Counted from the stretch's first letter, positions 17,338 to 26,688 are shown. The stretch is 64,000 nucleotides of DNA from Firm-04 sp964392175 (GCA_964392175.1 CAYMOJ010000005.1:1-64000), one strand, 5' to 3'. Translations and numbers: made by a program. Notes: generated by a model not told the origin, from the sequence alone.

Positions 17338-17473
17338 TCCCATTCTTAGATAATGAGAGGCTTCCGAGAGCGTGAGATTTCTCACGCAACAAAGTGTACC
17401 GATGACGCTACTAAGCGTCTGCAAGCCCCTCAAAAAGGCTGCCCAAAGCTTTTATCACGCAAAGGAGAACATC

Positions 17474-17989
17474 ATGCGGAAACGCTATTTGGAAATCGGC
17501 AAAATTGTAACCGTTCATGGCTTAAACGGCACGGTCAAAGTGCAGCCGTGGTGCGACGATGCAGAGTTTCTGTGCGAATTTGAAGTGCTGTATCGCGGGA
17601 AACAGACCATACCGATGGAGATCGAACAAGCGCGTGTACAAAAGAACATGGCGTTCATCAAATTTAAGGGTATCGATACCGTCGAACAGGCGCAGGCACT
17701 GCGTAACACCATCCTCTACATGGACAGAGAAGAGGTAACGCTAGAGGAAGGCACCTACTTCATTCAGGATCTAATCGGGTTGCAAGTGCTAGATATCGAC
17801 CACGGTACGGATTACGGAAAAATCGCTGATGTATTGCAAACAGGTGCAAACGATGTTTATCTGCTTCAAGATGATATGGGCAAGGAACGTCTGGTACCGG
17901 TGATTCCCGATGTGGTAATCGAGGTGGCACCGGAGCAAGGATTTGTCAAGATCCGACCGCTGAAAGGATTGTTTGACGATGCAGATTGA
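17474..17989 (+). CDS. rimM: 16S rRNA processing protein RimM
   Basis: 171-residue 30S maturation factor that binds ribosomal protein S19. The N-terminal RimM barrel starts YLEIGKIVTVHGLNGTVKV, and the C-terminal PRC-barrel domain starts at about residue 95 (GTYFIQDLIGLQVLD). The ATG at 17474 is chosen because AAAGGAG lies 6-7 bases upstream; the open frame extends upstream without a ribosome site. It overlaps trmD. The rpsP and KH-domain genes that often precede rimM are absent; a small inverted repeat (GCGTGAGA-TT-TCTCACGC) lies in the 136-bp gap before it. Confidence 0.93.
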   Translation: MRKRYLEIGKIVTVHGLNGTVKVQPWCDDAEFLCEFEVLYRGKQTIPMEIEQARVQKNMAFIKFKGIDTVEQAQALRNTILYMDREEVTLEEGTYFIQDLIGLQVLDIDHGTDYGKIADVLQTGANDVYLLQDDMGKERLVPVIPDVVIEVAPEQGFVKIRPLKGLFDDAD

Positions 17990-18683
17990 AATCGCCACCC
18001 TTTTCCCCGAAATGTGTGAAGCGGTACTCTCGGCAAGCATCCTCGGCAGGGCCAGAGCAAAGGGGGCTATCACCGTCCGCTGCCACCAGATCCGCGATTA
18101 CACCACCGACCGCCACAATCGCGTGGATGATTCTCCCTTTGGCGGTGGCATGGGCATGGTCATGCAGGCACAGCCCGTTTACGACTGCTGGAAAGCCGTA
18201 TGCGCACAGTTGGATACAAAACCGCACACGATATATCTGTCCCCAAAAGGCACTACGCTAACCCAAAAGAAAGTCGTGGAGCTTTCAAAACTGCCCAATC
18301 TCTTTTTGCTGTGTGGGCATTACGAAGGTATAGATCAGCGCGTGCTGGACAAAATTGTAGATGAAGAAATCTCTATCGGAGATTATGTGGTAACGGGTGG
18401 CGAAATGCCTGCACTGATACTCACCGACGCAATCGCCAGAGTGTGTAAAGATGTGCTTCCCTCAGCAGAATGCTACGAGGAGGAAAGCCACTACGCAGGG
18501 CTACTGGAGTATCCCCAGTATACTCGCCCCGAATGTTGGGAGGGCGAAAGTGTTCCGGCTGTGCTACTCAGCGGGCATCATAAAAATATTGCACAGTGGA
18601 GGCAAGAACAAAGCCTCGCAATTACGCGCGAACGCCGCCCAGACCTGTGGGAACTTTGGATAAAATGTCAGAATCAGGGCTGA
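17979..18683 (+). CDS. trmD: tRNA (guanine-37 N1)-methyltransferase TrmD
   Basis: 234-residue SPOUT-class methyltransferase that makes m1G37 and prevents +1 frameshifting. Family motifs are intact: IRDYTTDRHNRVDDSPFGGG, YLSPKGTTL, LLCGHYEGIDQR and EISIGDYVVTGGE, which form the trefoil-knot SAM site. I use the ATG at 17979 (MQIEIATLFPEM), 10 bases after AAAGGA; a TTG at 17973 is a less likely start. It overlaps the rimM 3' end by 11 bp. The rplS gene that usually follows is not present. Confidence 0.95.
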   Translation: MQIEIATLFPEMCEAVLSASILGRARAKGAITVRCHQIRDYTTDRHNRVDDSPFGGGMGMVMQAQPVYDCWKAVCAQLDTKPHTIYLSPKGTTLTQKKVVELSKLPNLFLLCGHYEGIDQRVLDKIVDEEISIGDYVVTGGEMPALILTDAIARVCKDVLPSAECYEEESHYAGLLEYPQYTRPECWEGESVPAVLLSGHHKNIAQWRQEQSLAITRERRPDLWELWIKCQNQG

Positions 18684-19074
18684 CGCTGTGACTTTGTACA
18701 AAATCAATTGTTGAAAACTGTGCGGTTTCCACAATGGTTTTCAACACTTCGACTTCGTGAATATGCCCAAACAAAGCCGAAATCTTTTCACCCGAATATG
18801 GCATTGCGTAGAATTTTTCGGCAAAATCGTGCTTTTGTGAATAAAACAAGTTGACGAGTTGCGGATTAATCTGTATAATGATATCAGTGGCTCGTGGCAA
18901 GGGGCTGTTGCGCAAGTCCGTTGCAACAATGTAACACACGCATACGCATCTTGCGAATGCCCTTGTTGTCAGGCAAGTGGTAGGCGCTTTTTGCGCGTGT
19001 TTTGCAACTGCTTACAGCAGCACCGTCACCGTTCCCATAAACAGTCATATGAAATCATAAAGGAGAGAAAGTCT
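18684..19074. other. Intergenic region and long leader before the HPr gene
   Basis: No gene is seen. A hairpin (GTTGAAAAC near 18710 with GTTTTCAAC near 18738, plus an inner TGTG-CACA) may close the trmD transcript but lacks a T-run. From the promoter at 18851-18879 the HPr mRNA would carry a leader of about 185 nt. That leader has several possible helices: GTTGC/GCAAC near 18908-18928, CAAGGG/CCCTTG near 18898 and 18960, and GCGC-TTTTT-GCGC near 18986. Confidence 0.4.
18851..18879 (+). promoter_or_regulatory. Promoter of the HPr gene
   Basis: TTGACG (18851-18856) and TATAAT (18874-18879) with 17-bp spacing, 195 bp before the ATG. Confidence 0.75.
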
Positions 19075-19347
19075 ATGTGTATTAAAGATGTCATGGTCCA
19101 GAATCAGGTAGGTCTGCACGCACGCCCTGCAACGTTCTTCATTCAGAAGGCAAACGAGTTCCGTTCTGCTATCTGGATTGAAAAAGAGGAGCGTCGCGTA
19201 AACGCCAAGAGCCTGTTGGGTATCCTTTCCCTCGGCATCGTTGGCGGCACCGCCATCCGCATTATTGCCGATGGTACCGATGAGGAGCAAGCTGTTGCAT
19301 CTCTGGTAGAGTTGGTAGATAGTGGCTTCAGCGATGAAAGCCGCTAA
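19075..19347 (+). CDS. HPr-family phosphocarrier protein
   Basis: 90-residue HPr-like protein. The active-site histidine is at residue 15 in QVGLHARPATF, and the regulatory serine equivalent is Ser46 in NAKSLLGILSLG, exactly the positions used in Bacillus HPr (His15 phosphorylated by enzyme I, Ser46 by HPr kinase). It therefore could act in sugar PTS transport or, through Ser46, as a catabolite-repression cofactor. No ptsI or hprK is nearby, so the role is open. AAGGAGAG precedes the ATG. A terminator follows at once, so it is monocistronic. Confidence 0.9.
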   Translation: MCIKDVMVQNQVGLHARPATFFIQKANEFRSAIWIEKEERRVNAKSLLGILSLGIVGGTAIRIIADGTDEEQAVASLVELVDSGFSDESR

Positions 19348-19373
19348 ACGCATCTTTTTTCCGCAGTGAAATC

Positions 19374-19405
19374 GGGGTGTTTCTGTCAAAAGAAGCACCC
19401 CTTTT
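19374..19405 (+). terminator. Terminator after the HPr gene
   Basis: GGGGTGTTTC (19374-19383) pairs with GAAGCACCCC (19392-19401, one G-U), followed by TTTT at 19402-19405. Confidence 0.75.
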
Positions 19406-19430
19406 CTGATAGCAAGCTATTTGCCTGTTA

Positions 19431-20639
19431 CTACTCCCCTACCGAATGCTGTGCAATCGTACCGGCATACATATTTTCGGCAAAAATACCATAACCACGA
19501 GTCGGATCACTAATGAACACATGGGTTACTGCGCCTACCAGCCTCCCGTTTTGGATAATGGGGCTGCCACTCATACCCTGTACAATGCCTCCTGCGGCTT
19601 CCAGCAGACGTTCATCTGTGATGTGAATGACCATATTCCGCGTGCCCGTATCTGCGCTGTGCAGCTCCTCAATCTCAATGCTGTATGCAGAAGGCGTATT
19701 TCCTGAAAGCGTCGTGTAGATTTCCGCAGCCCCTCGTTTGACTTCTTGTTTGAATGCCATGGGAACGACCTGCTTGCCTTCGGGCACTGCCGTCAGATAT
19801 CCGAACACGCCGCGCTCCGTATTGGAAACTACTGTACCCCACTCTGCCACATCTGACATATGCCCTAGCAAAGCCCCCGGCACACCGGCTTTGCCCACAT
19901 TGATATCAGTAATCTGTACCCCTACGATCTCGCCGGTTGCCAGTGGAATTTGTTCCCCGGTGTCAGTATCGCAAATGGCATGCCCCAAACCGCCAAAACT
20001 GTAAGCGTTTTCTGTGCTATCGCAGTAATAGGTCACGGTGCCGATGCCTGCGGTGCTGTCGCGCACCCACATACCTGTCTGCCAGCAGCAATGCACCGTA
20101 GAATACTTTGGTTGCACAGTGACGGTATGCGTACTGTCATCCCGTAAAAAAGTTACGCGTAGCGCATCCCCTGCCGCCGCCGCGATCTGCTCCTGCAATG
20201 CTTCATTGCTACGCACTGGTACGCCGTTTACCGCTTGAATCACATCTCCCACGGCAATGCCTGCTTCTTCCGCAGGGCAGCTTGTGCCGCTGCCGTCAGA
20301 CACATCACATAGCGATACGACCATCGCACCGGCCATCAACATACGAATGCCGAATGGCTCTCCTCCGATATAGACCTCTGCACGGCGCATAGGCGTCAGT
20401 GATACGGTTTTTACCGGAAAGATGCCAAATAACCGTAGTGTTGCTTCACTTCCTCCTACGACTGAGGCAGCCGTGGGTGTGGCAGTAACAGGCAAAACCG
20501 TTTGCAGCTCCAACGTATCATCGGCAGTATAGAAGTGGTCAGGCAAAGCACCTGCATAATAACCGATACCGCCACCCATCAGCACTGCCATACTGCAAGC
20601 AACGGTTACCATTTTTTGTAACCATCGGATCTTTTTCAT
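19431..20639 (-). CDS. spoIVB: SpoIVB serine peptidase (sporulation)
   Basis: 402-residue S55 family peptidase, made in the forespore and secreted into the space between spore membranes to trigger pro-sigma-K processing. An N-terminal membrane anchor (about 10-30) is followed by a PDZ domain (about 95-180, with GVPVRSNEAL) and the S55 domain. The catalytic serine lies in GMSGSPI (Ser at about residue 359), and GVQITDINVG and GHAICDTDTG are family motifs. The ATG at 20639 follows AAAGGAG; the frame extends 27 codons upstream without a ribosome site. It points away from spo0A, unlike the co-directional order in Bacillus. Confidence 0.92.
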   Translation of the reverse strand: MKKIRWLQKMVTVACSMAVLMGGGIGYYAGALPDHFYTADDTLELQTVLPVTATPTAASVVGGSEATLRLFGIFPVKTVSLTPMRRAEVYIGGEPFGIRMLMAGAMVVSLCDVSDGSGTSCPAEEAGIAVGDVIQAVNGVPVRSNEALQEQIAAAAGDALRVTFLRDDSTHTVTVQPKYSTVHCCWQTGMWVRDSTAGIGTVTYYCDSTENAYSFGGLGHAICDTDTGEQIPLATGEIVGVQITDINVGKAGVPGALLGHMSDVAEWGTVVSNTERGVFGYLTAVPEGKQVVPMAFKQEVKRGAAEIYTTLSGNTPSAYSIEIEELHSADTGTRNMVIHITDERLLEAAGGIVQGMSGSPIIQNGRLVGAVTHVFISDPTRGYGIFAENMYAGTIAQHSVGE

Positions 20640-20833
20640 AGCAAAACTCCTTTCGGGCTTCTGTACCAATGCTATTAGCATGGCTGAAAATCGCTGTAAG
20701 TTGCCTAGCAGATTCTCCATCTCCTTTTGCTATGATAACCCAAAGCACCGTATTCACGCATCAAATGCAGCAAAAGCTGCAAATATCTGCCACAATGTCT
20801 TGTATTTTCCAAATCTGCCGAAAAGAGGTTTTT

Positions 20834-21388
20834 ATGAAGCTGCAACGCAAATCATCCTCCAAAAACCATAAAACACTATGGTATACTCTGCGCATCGTGG
20901 GCAATATATTACTGGTCACCACCCTGATCGTCTTTCCGCTGTTTTTATCCTCACTGGTGGCGACAGGCTGGCTCATCAATGCCGAAAGCTACGGTGCGCC
21001 TTTTTTCACCTATGGTGTATGGATGCTGATCTTCGAAGGCGTACTGCTGCTTACCGTGATTCTTTACTTTTGCAAGCTGGATATGGCAGCCATCCTTGGA
21101 GCGGTGATATCCTATCTGCCAATGCTATGGATCAGTATGAAGGCTGTTTCCATTGCCGAAGAAAACGGTTGGGTAGGGCAAACCGAAGAAAGCTTCGGGC
21201 GCAATGCCTTTACGGTCTGGCGCGATGGACTCATCGGAAACGTCATCCCCGTTGCTCTGCTGCTGTTGCTTGCCACAACACGATATCTATCCTACGAAGC
21301 TGTAGTAAAACGGCAGCAGAAAAAAGATCGGAAAAAAGCAGAAGAAAATCGGAAAGCTCCGAGCATTCTTGGCGGAGAAACCAAATAA
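20834..21388 (+). CDS. Small multi-pass membrane protein of unknown function
   Basis: 184-residue protein that I do not recognise. A basic start (MKLQRKSSSKNHK) is followed by about four hydrophobic segments (roughly 18-45, 53-75, 82-100 and 133-152) and a highly charged Lys/Arg/Glu tail (about 160-184), which suggests both ends are cytoplasmic. AAGAGG lies 5-6 bases before the ATG. The gene lies between divergent spoIVB and spo0A, so a sporulation link is possible by position only. No catalytic motif is visible. Confidence 0.7.
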   Translation: MKLQRKSSSKNHKTLWYTLRIVGNILLVTTLIVFPLFLSSLVATGWLINAESYGAPFFTYGVWMLIFEGVLLLTVILYFCKLDMAAILGAVISYLPMLWISMKAVSIAEENGWVGQTEESFGRNAFTVWRDGLIGNVIPVALLLLLATTRYLSYEAVVKRQQKKDRKKAEENRKAPSILGGETK

Positions 21389-21509
21389 TCTTCTGCCTCA
21401 GCATCTTTCGGCAAGCTTTGACCCTCTCTTTTACAGGGCAATCGCGCCACATCGCGGTCTATCTCCCTCAGTTTGACAAAACTAGTGGAATTCCTTCTTT
21501 TTTTCCCCC

Positions 21510-21538
21510 TTGTCATCTGGCGCAAAGGGTGATAAAAT
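21510..21538 (+). promoter_or_regulatory. Candidate promoter of spo0A
   Basis: TTGTCA (21510-21515) and TAAAAT (21533-21538) with 17-bp spacing, 29 bp before the spo0A ATG. A separate TTGACA at 21473-21478 has no matching -10. Confidence 0.6.
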
Positions 21539-21567
21539 GGAGATACAAAAACGAAGGAGGTCAAACC

Positions 21568-22323
21568 ATGCAAAAACAAGTCAAGGTTCTGATTGGAGAT
21601 GACACCGCAGAATATGGTGTCTCATGCGCAAGTGTACTGCGCTCACAGGGAATGTTCGCCTATACAAGACCCAAAAACGGAAATACGGTACTGGAATCCA
21701 TACGCAACGATACCCCTGATGTCGTTGTCATTGATGCGGTACTCCCCCATATGGACGCCATCGAGCTGATGAAAAAAGCGAACGCAGGCGGTGGAAAGCA
21801 TCCTGCATTTATTGTTACATCGTCCTACGATAACAGCTTTGTCGAACAGCAGGTGATGCGTAATGGCGCATCTTACTTCATGCTGAAGCCCTTTGATATG
21901 GCGGTTCTTGGGGAGCGTATATCCCTGCTAACCGAAAAACAACCACTCGGTGCCATCCGCACCCGCGCCAAGCAGGATCTTGCGATTACTGTCACCGATA
22001 TCATTCATCAGCTGGGTGTCCCGGCCCACATCAAAGGCTACCACTATCTGCGCACCGCCATTGTCAGTTCTTATCATGAGCCTGCGCTATTGGAAAGTGT
22101 CACAAAACAGCTGTACCCCAGAGTTGCTACCCAGTATCACACAACGCCTTCACGCGTAGAGCGCGCCATTCGCCATGCCATTGAGATTGCATGGGACAGG
22201 GGGAATCTGGATACGCTCAACGCATTTTTCGGTTACACGGTGAACACCTGCAAGGGCAAGCCCACGAACTCGGAATTCATTGCGCTGATCACAGATAAGC
22301 TTCGGTTGCAGCATACCCACTGA
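21568..22323 (+). CDS. spo0A: Sporulation master regulator Spo0A
   Basis: 251-residue response regulator. The receiver keeps the acidic pair (GDD, about residues 10-12), the phospho-acceptor Asp in VVVIDAVLPHMD, the TSS switch residues and the LKPFDM lysine. The C-terminal DNA-binding domain is the diagnostic part: LGVPAHIKGYHYLR, LYPRVATQYHTTPSRVERAI, RHAIEIAWDRGN, FGYTV and KPTNSEFIA are near-identical to Bacillus Spo0A. It switches on sporulation genes at 0A boxes. AAGGAGG precedes the ATG at 21568; the frame is open far upstream but unrelated. It lies close to spoIVB, as in other spore formers. Confidence 0.96.
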   Translation: MQKQVKVLIGDDTAEYGVSCASVLRSQGMFAYTRPKNGNTVLESIRNDTPDVVVIDAVLPHMDAIELMKKANAGGGKHPAFIVTSSYDNSFVEQQVMRNGASYFMLKPFDMAVLGERISLLTEKQPLGAIRTRAKQDLAITVTDIIHQLGVPAHIKGYHYLRTAIVSSYHEPALLESVTKQLYPRVATQYHTTPSRVERAIRHAIEIAWDRGNLDTLNAFFGYTVNTCKGKPTNSEFIALITDKLRLQHTH

Positions 22324-22424
22324 TCTCACTGCATTGTCGCCTCATGCAGCACAGCATCACCATAGCGGTATTATCCTGCACCGGTGCGCATATCATACAT
22401 CAAATTATATGGAGGTTTTTTACG

Positions 22425-22931
22425 ATGTCTTTTGTAACAATGCAGCCTGCCCAATGGGAACAAAATCCCTTTCAGGCAATCGGTAAGGATTGGTTTTTGC
22501 TCACCGGTGGCACCATGGAACAGGGCTTCAACTTCATGACTGCTTCATGGGGGCAAATGGGCATTCTCTGGAATCAGCCCTCTGTGACCTGCTATGTGCG
22601 GCATTCTCGTCACACTTTTGGCTTCATGGAGCAGCAGGACACCTTTACGCTCTCCTTCTTCGGTGAAGAACAGCGTAAAGCTTTGCAGTTTTGCGGCGCA
22701 CATTCCGGCAGAGATTGTAACAAGGCCGCCGAAACGGGTCTGACGCCCATTGCATTGGGTGGTGGCGTCGCGTTTGCTGAAGCAAAAACGGTACTCGTCT
22801 GCCATAAAATGTTTGCTGCAGATATGCCCGTCGAACAGTTGCCGCCTGAGATCACTACGCGTTTCTACTCACCGGTGGATATCCACCGCCTGTACATTGG
22901 CATCATCACTGATGCCTACCGTGCGGAATAA
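22425..22931 (+). CDS. Flavin reductase-like domain protein
   Basis: 168-residue protein of the flavin reductase-like (FMN-binding split barrel) family. The segment FLLTGGTMEQGFNFMTASWGQMGILW (described here as the GTMxxGFNxMTASWGxxG core, about residues 21-46) is the family FMN-binding region, and TFGFMEQQDTFTLSFF follows. Related proteins reduce or bind FMN; the partner here is unknown. AGGAGG-like GGAGG at 22411-22415 precedes the ATG at 22425. It is closed by a strong terminator and looks monocistronic. Confidence 0.82.
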   Translation: MSFVTMQPAQWEQNPFQAIGKDWFLLTGGTMEQGFNFMTASWGQMGILWNQPSVTCYVRHSRHTFGFMEQQDTFTLSFFGEEQRKALQFCGAHSGRDCNKAAETGLTPIALGGGVAFAEAKTVLVCHKMFAADMPVEQLPPEITTRFYSPVDIHRLYIGIITDAYRAE

Positions 22932-22960
22932 GCCGCTGATCCGATTTTACCCATACGCAT

Positions 22961-23004
22961 AAAAAGCCGTTCCCCACTGGTAAAAGTGGGAACGGCTTTT
23001 TCGT
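22961..23004. terminator. Bidirectional rho-independent terminator
   Basis: AAAAAGCCGTTCCCCACT pairs with AGTGGGAACGGCTTTTT around a TGGTAAA loop. A-run and T-run flanks let it end both the flavin-reductase gene and the convergent ABC exporter operon. Confidence 0.88.
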
Positions 23005-23017
23005 ATCTTCTATGGCT

Positions 23018-24952
23018 TCAGGAAAGTTCGAACATACCGGTATACAGTTGATAATACTTTCCTTTTTGCGCCAGCAATGTTTCGTGATTGCCTCGTTCAA
23101 TGATCTCGCCCTTTTCCAACACCATGATCGCCTGTGCGTTGCGAATGGTAGAAAGTCTATGAGCAATGACGAACACTGTTCTGCCTTCCATCAGCTGATC
23201 CATCCCCTTTTCGATCAGTGCCTCAGTACGAGTATCAATCGAACTGGTTGCCTCATCCAGAATCAGCACCGGCGGATCCGCAATGGCTGCACGTGCAATG
23301 GCCAGCAACTGCCGCTGCCCTTGGCTAAGATTTGCGCCATCGGCGGTCAGCATGGTATCATAGCCCTGCGGCAAATGCGTAATGAAATAGTGCGCATTGG
23401 CTCGTTTTGCTGCTGCAATGATCTCCTCGTCAGTCGCATCCAGCTTACCATAACGGATATTTTCTTTCACTGTACCGGTAAACAGATGCGTATCCTGTAG
23501 CACCATTGCAAGAGAACGCCGCAGGTCATCCTTTTTGATTTTATTGATGTTGATGCCATCATAGCGAATTTTGCCATCGGGCACATCATAAAAGCGGTTG
23601 ATCAGATTGGTAATCGTGGTTTTGCCTGCACCTGTAGAACCAACGAATGCGATCTTTTCGCCGTCATTGGCATACAGTGAAACATCATTCAGTACAGTTT
23701 TTTCGGGGGTATAGCCGAACACTACATGGTCAAATTCCACATTGCCTTTTACAGGGATGTAGGTCAGCGTGCCATCTTGATGGGGATGCTTCCACGCCCA
23801 GAAGCCCGTGCGCTCCGCTGCCTCCTCGATCGTGCCATCAGCAAGCTGCCGTGCATTGACCAAGGTCACATAGCCATCATCCACCTCAGGTTTCTCATCC
23901 AGCATGGTAAAAATACGCTCCGCACCGGCAAGAGAGGACAAAATTGTGCCAAACAACTGCGATATCTGCGAAAACGGACGAGAAAAATTCCGGCTGTACT
24001 CTAGGAAAGCGATGAGTGATCCAAGGGTAAGCATCCCATGAATGCCCATAACGCCACCAACCATAGCGGTCACTGCATAGCAGATATGCGCCATATTGCC
24101 CATTACAGGCATTAACATATTGGAAAACGAATTCGCTTCCGTAGCTGCATCACAAAGCCTTGCATTGCGCTGTGCAAAGCCCTCTTTCGTTTCTTCCTCA
24201 TGACAGAATACTTTAACGACCTTCTGCCCTTCGATCATTTCCTCAATGTAGCCGTTTACCGCGCCAATGGCATACTGCTGCTCCTTGAAATATTTACCGG
24301 AGCGTCCAGCCAGCTTTGATGCAATAAACATCTGCACGGCAAGAAACGCAATCACCAGCAGTGTTAGCTGCCAGCTGTAGCGCAGCATCATAATGAAAGT
24401 ACCTATAACGGTCACAATCCCCACCAGCAATTGCGAAAGCGTATTGGAGAGCATCTCACGAAGCGTATCCACATCGTTGGTGAAATAGCTCATCAACTCA
24501 CCATGCGTATTGGTATCAAAATAGCGGATGGGCAAGCGCTCCATATGAGAAAACATCTGTCGGCGGATCTTGAGCAGCGTATCGGTGGATACCTTCAGCA
24601 GCAGGCGTGAGTAAAGATACGAGCTTACAGCACCACTCAGATAGATCACTGCCAAAAACAACAATGTACGAATAAAATCGCCCATCAGTGTCATATCCCA
24701 GATGCTTTCCACTGTACCTGCCTGATACTCTTGAAACATCGGAGTCAGGTAATCATCCACAATAATCTGCAAAAACGAGGTGCCAACCACCTGCGCCAAT
24801 GAGGAAATGATGATAAAAATTGCGATGAGCAGCAAAAGCCAACGGTACTCCGAAAAGTAAGAAAACAATCTGCCAATGGTTTTGCCAACATTCCGGGGCT
24901 TTTTGCCATGTGCAAAATTCTGCGGGCCTCGTCCGCCAACCATTTTTGCCAT
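23018..24952 (-). CDS. ABC exporter subunit, consensus-site half (ATP-binding/permease)
   Basis: 644-residue type IV ABC exporter half: six membrane helices (about 35-330), a longer linker with a WAWKHPHQDG stretch, and a nucleotide-binding domain with Walker A GSTGAGKTT, a variant signature LSQGQ and a canonical Walker B ending LILDEATSS (catalytic Glu present). Together with the upstream partner this is the pattern of BmrCD/LmrCD-type heterodimeric exporters, where a non-canonical signature sits here and the degenerate Walker B sits in the partner. Substrates in this group are often drugs or peptides. AAAGGAG precedes the ATG, which overlaps the partner stop (TAATG). Confidence 0.9.
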   Translation of the reverse strand: MAKMVGGRGPQNFAHGKKPRNVGKTIGRLFSYFSEYRWLLLLIAIFIIISSLAQVVGTSFLQIIVDDYLTPMFQEYQAGTVESIWDMTLMGDFIRTLLFLAVIYLSGAVSSYLYSRLLLKVSTDTLLKIRRQMFSHMERLPIRYFDTNTHGELMSYFTNDVDTLREMLSNTLSQLLVGIVTVIGTFIMMLRYSWQLTLLVIAFLAVQMFIASKLAGRSGKYFKEQQYAIGAVNGYIEEMIEGQKVVKVFCHEEETKEGFAQRNARLCDAATEANSFSNMLMPVMGNMAHICYAVTAMVGGVMGIHGMLTLGSLIAFLEYSRNFSRPFSQISQLFGTILSSLAGAERIFTMLDEKPEVDDGYVTLVNARQLADGTIEEAAERTGFWAWKHPHQDGTLTYIPVKGNVEFDHVVFGYTPEKTVLNDVSLYANDGEKIAFVGSTGAGKTTITNLINRFYDVPDGKIRYDGININKIKKDDLRRSLAMVLQDTHLFTGTVKENIRYGKLDATDEEIIAAAKRANAHYFITHLPQGYDTMLTADGANLSQGQRQLLAIARAAIADPPVLILDEATSSIDTRTEALIEKGMDQLMEGRTVFVIAHRLSTIRNAQAIMVLEKGEIIERGNHETLLAQKGKYYQLYTGMFELS

Positions 24953-26688
24953 TACTCTGCTCCTTTCTGCTGACTTTCGTATACTTCACGGTAAATCTCA
25001 TTATGGGCAAGGAGATTCTCATGTGTATCAAAGGCATTGCACTTGCCCTCATCCATCACAAGAATACGATCAGCCTCAGCAACCGAAGAAATACGCTGTG
25101 CAATGATAATCGTAGTAATTTCGCTGTGATACGCCTTCAGCGCATCACGGATCTTGCTATCGGTGGCAGTATCCACCGCACTGGTAGAATCGTCCAGGAT
25201 CATAATTTTAGGCTGTTTCAGCAAGGCTCTGGCAATGCAAAGGCGCTGCTTCTGCCCACCGGAAACATTGGTACCACCCTGACCAAGTTCGGTATCATAG
25301 CCTTCTGGAAACGCAGTAACAAAATCATGTGCCTGTGCAGCTTTGCAAGCTTCTACGATCTGTTCATCGGTAGCATCGGGATTGCCCCACCGAAGATTCT
25401 CGCGGATAGTTCCGGAAAACAGCACATTTTTTTGCAGCACCATTGCCACTTGATCACGCAGCACATTGAGTTTGTACTCGCGCACATCATGACCGCCCAC
25501 CAGTACACTGCCTTCAGTAACATCGTACAATCTAGGAATCAGCTGCACCAATGTACTTTTGGCAGACCCCGTACCGCCAATAATACCAATGGTTTCTCCG
25601 CTGCGGATTCGTAAATCAATATTCTCCAAATTGGGATTTTCGCTGTTCTTGTTGTAAGCAAAGCTTACATTACGAAACTCAATTGCACCATTTTCAACAG
25701 TCAATGCGGGATCTGCTTCCGTATCGGTAATATCCACCTGCTCATCCAGCACTTCGCAAATACGGCGCACCGATGCCATGGAGATGATCAAGTTGATGAA
25801 AATCATGGTAATCATCATGAGTGACATGAGAATTTGACCAATGTAGGAGATGAAGCCCGAAAGTTCGCCCACTTCAAAAGTTCCCAGAATGCTCATCTGA
25901 CCACCGAACCACAGCACCGCAAGGATACAGCCGTACATACAGAGCTGCATGACAGGGCCATTCAGCAGCACGATCTTTTCTGCAGCAACCTGCGTTTTGC
26001 GTACCTCATCAGCACTCAATTCAAACTTATCAATCTCATGCGGCTCTCGCACAAATGCTTTTACGACGCGTATGGCAATCAGATTTTCCTGCAAAGCGGC
26101 GTTCATTTTATCATATCGCTCCAGCATTTTGGTGAAGCGGGGATGTGCATTGGAAGCAATCAGACCAAGTGCAATCGCGAGAATCGGAATCACAACTGCA
26201 AACACCAATGCCATCTTCGGATTAATGGTAATCGCCATGATCAGTGCACCGATTAGCATCGAGGGCGCACGTACCAGCATACGAACACACATCATAAAGG
26301 TATTCTGTACATTGGTCACATCGGTAGTCAGACGAGTAATCAACGAAGCCGTAGAGTAGCGGTCTACATTGGAAAAGGAGAAATCCTGCACACGCTCAAA
26401 CAGCTTTGCACGGATATTCTTGCCAAAGCCAATACCTGCCTTCGCAGAAAATCTGCCACCCAACGCGCCGCAAACCAATGAAAACAGCGCGGCAACGATC
26501 ATGACTACGCCAATTCTCACGGTGCAGGAAATGTCCTGTGCTTCCACGCCATCGCTGATCATCTTTGCCATCAAAAAAGGGATCAAGATCTCCATTGCCG
26601 CTTCTCCCACCATCACAATGGGAGTCAAAATGGCGTATTTCTTGTATTCGCCCAGATAAGACAATAATTGTTTTATTTTGTGAAACAT
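24952..26688 (-). CDS. ABC exporter subunit, degenerate-site half (ATP-binding/permease)
   Basis: 578-residue partner of the heterodimeric exporter. Six membrane helices (about 15-310) precede the nucleotide-binding domain. The P-loop reads GGTGSAKST, with Ala where Gly is usual, and Walker B ends LDDSTSA, with Asp in place of the catalytic Glu; the signature VSGGQKQR is canonical. This Asp substitution is the known hallmark of the degenerate site in heterodimeric exporters. AGGAGG precedes the ATG at 26688. It sits directly after the MarR gene and is presumably controlled by it. Confidence 0.9.
   Translation of the reverse strand: MFHKIKQLLSYLGEYKKYAILTPIVMVGEAAMEILIPFLMAKMISDGVEAQDISCTVRIGVVMIVAALFSLVCGALGGRFSAKAGIGFGKNIRAKLFERVQDFSFSNVDRYSTASLITRLTTDVTNVQNTFMMCVRMLVRAPSMLIGALIMAITINPKMALVFAVVIPILAIALGLIASNAHPRFTKMLERYDKMNAALQENLIAIRVVKAFVREPHEIDKFELSADEVRKTQVAAEKIVLLNGPVMQLCMYGCILAVLWFGGQMSILGTFEVGELSGFISYIGQILMSLMMITMIFINLIISMASVRRICEVLDEQVDITDTEADPALTVENGAIEFRNVSFAYNKNSENPNLENIDLRIRSGETIGIIGGTGSAKSTLVQLIPRLYDVTEGSVLVGGHDVREYKLNVLRDQVAMVLQKNVLFSGTIRENLRWGNPDATDEQIVEACKAAQAHDFVTAFPEGYDTELGQGGTNVSGGQKQRLCIARALLKQPKIMILDDSTSAVDTATDSKIRDALKAYHSEITTIIIAQRISSVAEADRILVMDEGKCNAFDTHENLLAHNEIYREVYESQQKGAE

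Noticed and set aside
20878..21567. N-terminal extension of the spo0A frame by 230 codons
   Set aside because: Overlaps the upstream membrane protein gene in another frame; the Spo0A receiver starts precisely at the ATG at 21568 after AAGGAGG.
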